This document shows, piece by piece, positions 60,469 to 64,000 of a stretch of DNA of 64,000 nt. Source of the stretch: Treponema sp. (GTDB taxonomy: Bacteria; Spirochaetota; Spirochaetia; Treponematales; Breznakiellaceae); contig WQXG01000003.1 in NCBI GenBank assembly GCA_009784975.1, positions 38,922-102,921 of the forward strand, given 5' to 3'. A program made the position numbers and the translations under genes. Under the pieces are notes generated by a model. That model was not told the origin of the DNA, made no database searches, and was given only the letters and a program-made list of their open reading frames with translations. Position 1 is the stretch's first letter; every line of letters begins with the position of its first letter.

Positions 60469-61587
60469 TTAATGTTTTTCCAGTAGGTATAGGTATTCTG
60501 TTACGTGTATGTTGCGAGATTTTTTTTCTGCGAGGGTGGATAGATTGCGGCAGCCGCGGAAGGTGTTGTAGGAGGTTTCCAGTATTTCCAGTTTGCCGAA
60601 TTTTTGCAGCATGTTTGTCATTTCTTCAATGGTGATAAATCCTTCTGAATTGAATGAGAGCAGTATATATTTTGCTTTAATTTTTTCTGTCAGCTCTGAT
60701 AATGAAGAATATGCGTATTGTTTTTTATTATAGGCGGAACGATTCCAGTTATCAGGAATTCCGGACACTTTGCTGATATTTAGAGGCAATTTGTTTTCCA
60801 GTATTAAATTAAGCATAAAATAGTTTGAGCCGTATGGATGCTGATTATACGGCGGATCCAAATATGCAATATCAACTTCCGGCGCTTCTTTAACAATATT
60901 ATTTGAATCTCCGTTAAATACTTTATAATCACATTCAAAATTGCTAAAAACCGCAAAAGGCAGTTCAATTTCTCCTTTAATGCGGAAAAGGGCGTCATTA
61001 TTGCTGCCGCCGAATTGTCCTAAACCTGTTTTTTTATTTTTATGAAACCCTTTAAATACTCCGGATGTATTAACATGAATAGAAGCCTCTGCCACTAAAG
61101 GAGCCAGAAAATATTTTTTTAATTGTTCCGGAACTAATTCTATAAGGCCGCGCATTGTATCTATATACATCGCATTTCTGCGTGTATAAAATACACGTTC
61201 ATTCATTTTAATATTATCATCGTCTTTTGGAGAATATAATTTAGAAATGATTCCTTCTTCCGGCTGTTTATTGTTTATTTCCATTAAAAGATTGTTGTAT
61301 ATATCCTTTAATTCATTAAAATTGATTTCGCTTTTATTGGATAAATAACATTCACCTGTAAGAGATGCGTATTTTTCAAGATCATTAACATAAAGAGAAT
61401 GTGAAAATTGTTTGCAATGACGGGCAACAATGCCGGAACCTGTAAATACATCAAAAATATCCAGCTTATCTTTTTTTAGCCGCTTTTGTACGATTTGTAT
61501 TCCTTTTGCAATAAAATCCAGGAGCGCTCTTTTATTTCCTATGTATGTAATTATTTGTTTTGTTAAATAGTCTGGGTTTTCGGACAT
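60469..61587 (-). CDS. Adenine-specific DNA methyltransferase (D12/Dam-like)
   Basis: The 372-residue protein has the N6-adenine methyltransferase layout. The SAM-binding region starts with ITYIGNKRALLDFI near the N-terminus and VFTGSGIVARHCKQF (F-x-G-x-G type). The catalytic DPPY is in IAYLDPPYNQHPYGSNYF. An N-terminal FxGxK-like and a late DPPY order is the alpha/D12 group. It could belong to a restriction-modification system or be a solitary regulator. The leucine-rich repeat lipoprotein gene ends 5 nt upstream on the same strand. A HaeIII-type nuclease gene lies beyond it, but that family pairs with cytosine methyltransferases, so the two are unlikely partners. Confidence 0.88.
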   Translation of the reverse strand: MSENPDYLTKQIITYIGNKRALLDFIAKGIQIVQKRLKKDKLDIFDVFTGSGIVARHCKQFSHSLYVNDLEKYASLTGECYLSNKSEINFNELKDIYNNLLMEINNKQPEEGIISKLYSPKDDDNIKMNERVFYTRRNAMYIDTMRGLIELVPEQLKKYFLAPLVAEASIHVNTSGVFKGFHKNKKTGLGQFGGSNNDALFRIKGEIELPFAVFSNFECDYKVFNGDSNNIVKEAPEVDIAYLDPPYNQHPYGSNYFMLNLILENKLPLNISKVSGIPDNWNRSAYNKKQYAYSSLSELTEKIKAKYILLSFNSEGFITIEEMTNMLQKFGKLEILETSYNTFRGCRNLSTLAEKKSRNIHVTEYLYLLEKH

Positions 61588-61592
61588 ATGTC

Positions 61593-63452
61593 TTAATTTC
61601 TTGTCCAGACAGTACTGCTTGTATTATCTCTTGAGTATGTTCCAGCCAGCCTCCCATTGTCGTTATAAAATGTCACAAAACCGCTGTTTGACCAATTGTA
61701 ATTATTAAACGCATGCGTAGAAATATCAACATCCGCCCCAATGGTTATATTGGTAAGATAGTTACGGGCAAACGCATGACTATTTATGACTCTAACACTG
61801 CCAGGGATAATTATTTGAATTAATTGGTTATCAAAAAAAGCATACGCTCCAATGCTTGTAACACTGTCAGCAATGATAATTTGAGACAACTGGTTGCGTA
61901 TAAACGCATTCTCTTCAATGCTGGTAATATTGTTTGGGATGGTAACTTGTGTTAATTGGTTGGACCCAAACATACTATCATTAATTATTGTAATGCCGAC
62001 AGGGATGGTAACCTGTGTCAGTTGATTAGTGAGAAACGCCCCTCTGCCAATAGTTTTAACACTGTCTGGAATGATAACATTAGAAAGTCTATTATAATTA
62101 AATGCCGATCTTCCAATGTTTATAACGCTATTTGGGATAGTAACATGTGTCAGTTGATGACGAGCAAACGCACTTTCTCCAATATCAGTAACTGGCAAGC
62201 CATTTATTTGTGCCGGAATGTTTAATTCATCACGCAAAACAGCATTGGCACCAATAATAGTAATTTTCCCGTGTTCTTCTTCTCTAAGAATAAAATTAAA
62301 AGTGCCGTTATATTCACAGGTATACTCGGCAGCAGAGGTGCCAAGGTTTATATTTTCTAGATCATTATCTTCGTTTATCTCTATGCTGCCGGAAAAACGC
62401 CGCTCATTTCCCTGTATGGCGTATACAAGAGTGAATGTCAGCTCTTTTGGAAAAGAAAAAGAAGGTATCATTGTACTCCATTCAAACTCGCCGCTTTTTC
62501 TTCCCCTAAAATTTTCATTATTATGACGTACAAAAGCTACCCGTAAATCATCATTATAAAAATTAATTTCACATCTGAATAAAGTACCAATTATAACAGG
62601 TAAAAATACTGTTCCCGACAAAGTAAACGCCTCAAAATTTATAACGGGATAATCAGGAAAAACTATTTCTTTGTCGGTATTATGAACTGTTATTAAATGG
62701 TTTGGGTTAAGGTTTTTCCTGAAAATGCCGCCGTTTTCCATTGCTTCAACTGAAAATTCAAGCTCTATTTCTGAATCCTGCTTTTTTATATCCATCAGCC
62801 ATTTTCCATCAGGCAGAATGGTAAACCTTCCGATGTTTGCTCCATCTGACTGCTTTACAATTATCTCCGGTTTTCTGTATAAAAACGAATAACGATTGTC
62901 TGTCGGCGGATTGCCGTTAAAAGTAACAGGCAAGTTTCCCCAAATCCTCGTCATGTTAAAATTGACAGTACCTAAATCAACCGGGGTTTCGGTATTTTCT
63001 ACCCAAATTTCTCCTAACTCTATTATATAATCTGTACCCAAAGTTGGAACCAATACTTGAAAAGAAATCATTCCGGGAACATAACTGTAGGGAACTTTCA
63101 TACTCCAGGAATACCTGCCCTGCACAAGATCATCACCACTGGAATATAACGCTGCGACTTCCGCTACGTTATATTCAGGTCTGCTTTTACTTTTAGCAAA
63201 AATACTGGGCCGATCGCGAGGAGGATTGTATGGAGCCGGCGGTCCCGAATCAACAGCACGATCTGCTACTTCTCCAATATTTACGCTAATTCCTATATCA
63301 TCGTTGGGATAATTATTAAGATTCCAGGGTATGTTGTTGCGTGTTACGATTACTGTTCCCGTGATAGTAACATCAGATATATACATAAATTCGCAGGAAA
63401 ATAATACCAGACATGTTACAACCGTAACTATTACCTGTATTATCTTTTTCAT
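61593..63452 (-). CDS. Large leucine-rich repeat lipoprotein (BspA/LRR_5 type)
   Basis: The 619-residue protein has a lipoprotein signal (VTVVTCLVLFSC; Cys20), then about 370 residues of non-repetitive beta-rich sequence arranged in similar modules (IFAKSKSRPEYN..., GRYSWSMKVPYSYVPGMISFQV and SGEFEWSTMIPSFSFPKELTFTL). These look like two or three copies of one domain. The C-terminal 210 residues hold about eight LRR_5 units (SVINIGRSAFNYNRLSNVIIP). The final stretch AGTYSRDNTSSTVWTRN mirrors the end of the other leucine-rich lipoprotein (YERRDNQWIAR). It is probably surface exposed. The methyltransferase gene follows after 5 nt on the same strand. Confidence 0.88.
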   Translation of the reverse strand: MKKIIQVIVTVVTCLVLFSCEFMYISDVTITGTVIVTRNNIPWNLNNYPNDDIGISVNIGEVADRAVDSGPPAPYNPPRDRPSIFAKSKSRPEYNVAEVAALYSSGDDLVQGRYSWSMKVPYSYVPGMISFQVLVPTLGTDYIIELGEIWVENTETPVDLGTVNFNMTRIWGNLPVTFNGNPPTDNRYSFLYRKPEIIVKQSDGANIGRFTILPDGKWLMDIKKQDSEIELEFSVEAMENGGIFRKNLNPNHLITVHNTDKEIVFPDYPVINFEAFTLSGTVFLPVIIGTLFRCEINFYNDDLRVAFVRHNNENFRGRKSGEFEWSTMIPSFSFPKELTFTLVYAIQGNERRFSGSIEINEDNDLENINLGTSAAEYTCEYNGTFNFILREEEHGKITIIGANAVLRDELNIPAQINGLPVTDIGESAFARHQLTHVTIPNSVINIGRSAFNYNRLSNVIIPDSVKTIGRGAFLTNQLTQVTIPVGITIINDSMFGSNQLTQVTIPNNITSIEENAFIRNQLSQIIIADSVTSIGAYAFFDNQLIQIIIPGSVRVINSHAFARNYLTNITIGADVDISTHAFNNYNWSNSGFVTFYNDNGRLAGTYSRDNTSSTVWTRN

Positions 63453-63518
63453 ACAATTCCTCTCTTAATTACAGGATATAGCAGTTATTGGTTTCCGTCA
63501 ATGTAAGAGTACGGGGGG

Positions 63519-63627
63519 AGGGTGGATTTTTTCTCGCTGAGGCGCTGAGACGCAGAGGACGCGGAGGGAAGAAGGAAGAAGAAGTTTTACCACGAACGGA
63601 CACGAATGGGGGGGGAGGGGGCATTTT
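63519..63627. repeat. GC-rich purine repeat related to the tilS insertions
   Basis: The stretch reads as runs of gaggcgctgagacgcagagg, gacgcggagggaag and cacgaacggacacgaatgg with poly-G blocks. It is close in sequence to parts of 30246-30545 inside tilS. It lies in the 221-nt gap between the leucine-rich gene and the HaeIII-type gene; nothing else is seen in that gap. A duplicated copy of this repeat family is inferred. Confidence 0.6.
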
Positions 63628-63673
63628 CGCTGAGGCTGAAATCGTCTAGGCGCTGGTTTTGCTATTTTTTGTT

Positions 63674-64000
63674 TTACCAATCAACATCTTTATAAAAAAG
63701 ATCTGAAGGTTGTCCTAAAAGTTGAATGTCAAATTTTAGACTTGTTTCTACTTTTGTTTTTGCATTATGTATTCTAAATGATATTGCCCAACCATTATTC
63801 ATAGTTAATTCCAATGTTGTTTTTGAATTTTCTTTAAATGCTAATTCAATAATTTTTGTTGGCAGTGGAGTTTTACTAAATAATATACTTGGTTTTTTCT
63901 TGCTTGCTGCTTGATTTAATGTTCCTAACAGATTAAATGGTTGTATTCTTGTTTTATTATTTTTGTAATGTATCATTTTGTAATAATCTTTTCCATTTGA
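63674..64000 (-). CDS. HaeIII-family restriction endonuclease, C-terminal part (gene cut by window edge)
   Basis: The frame is open from the right edge (reading NGKDYYKMIHYKN) to the stop at 63674. The pattern LPTKIIELAFKENSKTTLELTMNNGWAISFRIHNAKTKVETSLKFDIQLLGQP fits, from memory, the C-terminus of HaeIII-type restriction enzymes (the FRIHNA and SLKFDIQ stretches). An internal ATG at 63976 is not the start, as the homologous reading continues upstream. The catalytic residues are outside the window. HaeIII cuts GGCC and pairs with a cytosine-5 methyltransferase; the partner gene should lie beyond the edge if this is right. Confidence 0.6.
   Translation of the reverse strand, partial: SNGKDYYKMIHYKNNKTRIQPFNLLGTLNQAASKKKPSILFSKTPLPTKIIELAFKENSKTTLELTMNNGWAISFRIHNAKTKVETSLKFDIQLLGQPSDLFYKDVDW

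Overview
The window looks like a chromosomal segment of a spirochaete close to Treponema. The basis is the gene families present (SpoVG, a CdaA-CdaR-AcpS-DUF2225-TruA block, a PilZ protein and a ComFB protein, BspA-type leucine-rich repeat lipoproteins, many lipoproteins with relaxed lipoboxes) and the moderate-to-low GC content. The species is an inference; there is no rRNA in the window.

Bases 1-17979 hold most of an aryl-polyene/flexirubin-type type II polyketide cluster on the plus strand. It contains a ketosynthase C-terminus at the left edge, an acyl carrier protein, a membrane-AMP ligase-dehydratase triple fusion, a B12-binding radical SAM enzyme, a second radical SAM enzyme, an O-methyltransferase, a ketosynthase-like chain-length-factor homologue, an aromatic amino acid ammonia-lyase, a glycosyltransferase, an alpha/beta hydrolase with a cysteine in the nucleophile position, and the outer-membrane delivery set (DUF3261-like lipoprotein, LolA-like carrier, MMPL exporter). 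Taken together these would make an aryl starter acid, load it on ACP, extend and dehydrate it, decorate it and export it. The cluster is interrupted at 8571-10975 by a minus-strand two-gene module (PD-(D/E)XK-like nuclease plus AlbA_2/HATPase protein). That module sits behind an inverted copy of the promoter and first 43 codons of the cluster's own radical SAM gene.

From 17990 to 34642 the content is mostly housekeeping and signalling: HD-GYP response regulator plus HPt protein, IF-1, threonine synthase, a secreted nuclease, a PduO-type adenosyltransferase, a chemoreceptor, an ftsH-TPR-protease operon behind rplY-tilS, tRNA-Gln, spoVG, a leucine-rich repeat lipoprotein and a DUF2271 lipoprotein. 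tilS carries in-frame repeat insertions and appears to lack a conventional start codon. A 2192-residue lipoprotein fills 34656-41234.

From 41397 to 50525 are the c-di-AMP synthase block, truA, a ComFB/HD pair, a PilZ protein and ettA. From 50568 to 52521 is an accessory stretch: a 133-bp palindromic element, a small lipoprotein, an XRE regulator with a nuclease-like partner and a palindromic operator candidate, an undescribed small RNA with its own promoter and terminator, and tRNA-Pro. From 52558 to the end come a nitroreductase, a Gfo/Idh/MocA oxidoreductase, an RND tripartite efflux operon, a DUF4130 protein, an adenine DNA methyltransferase, a second leucine-rich repeat lipoprotein and the C-terminus of a HaeIII-family restriction enzyme running off the right edge.

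A recurring property is that many good promoters have the -10 box only 5-8 nt before the start codon, which predicts leaderless mRNAs. All motif calls were made by eye; no database search was run.
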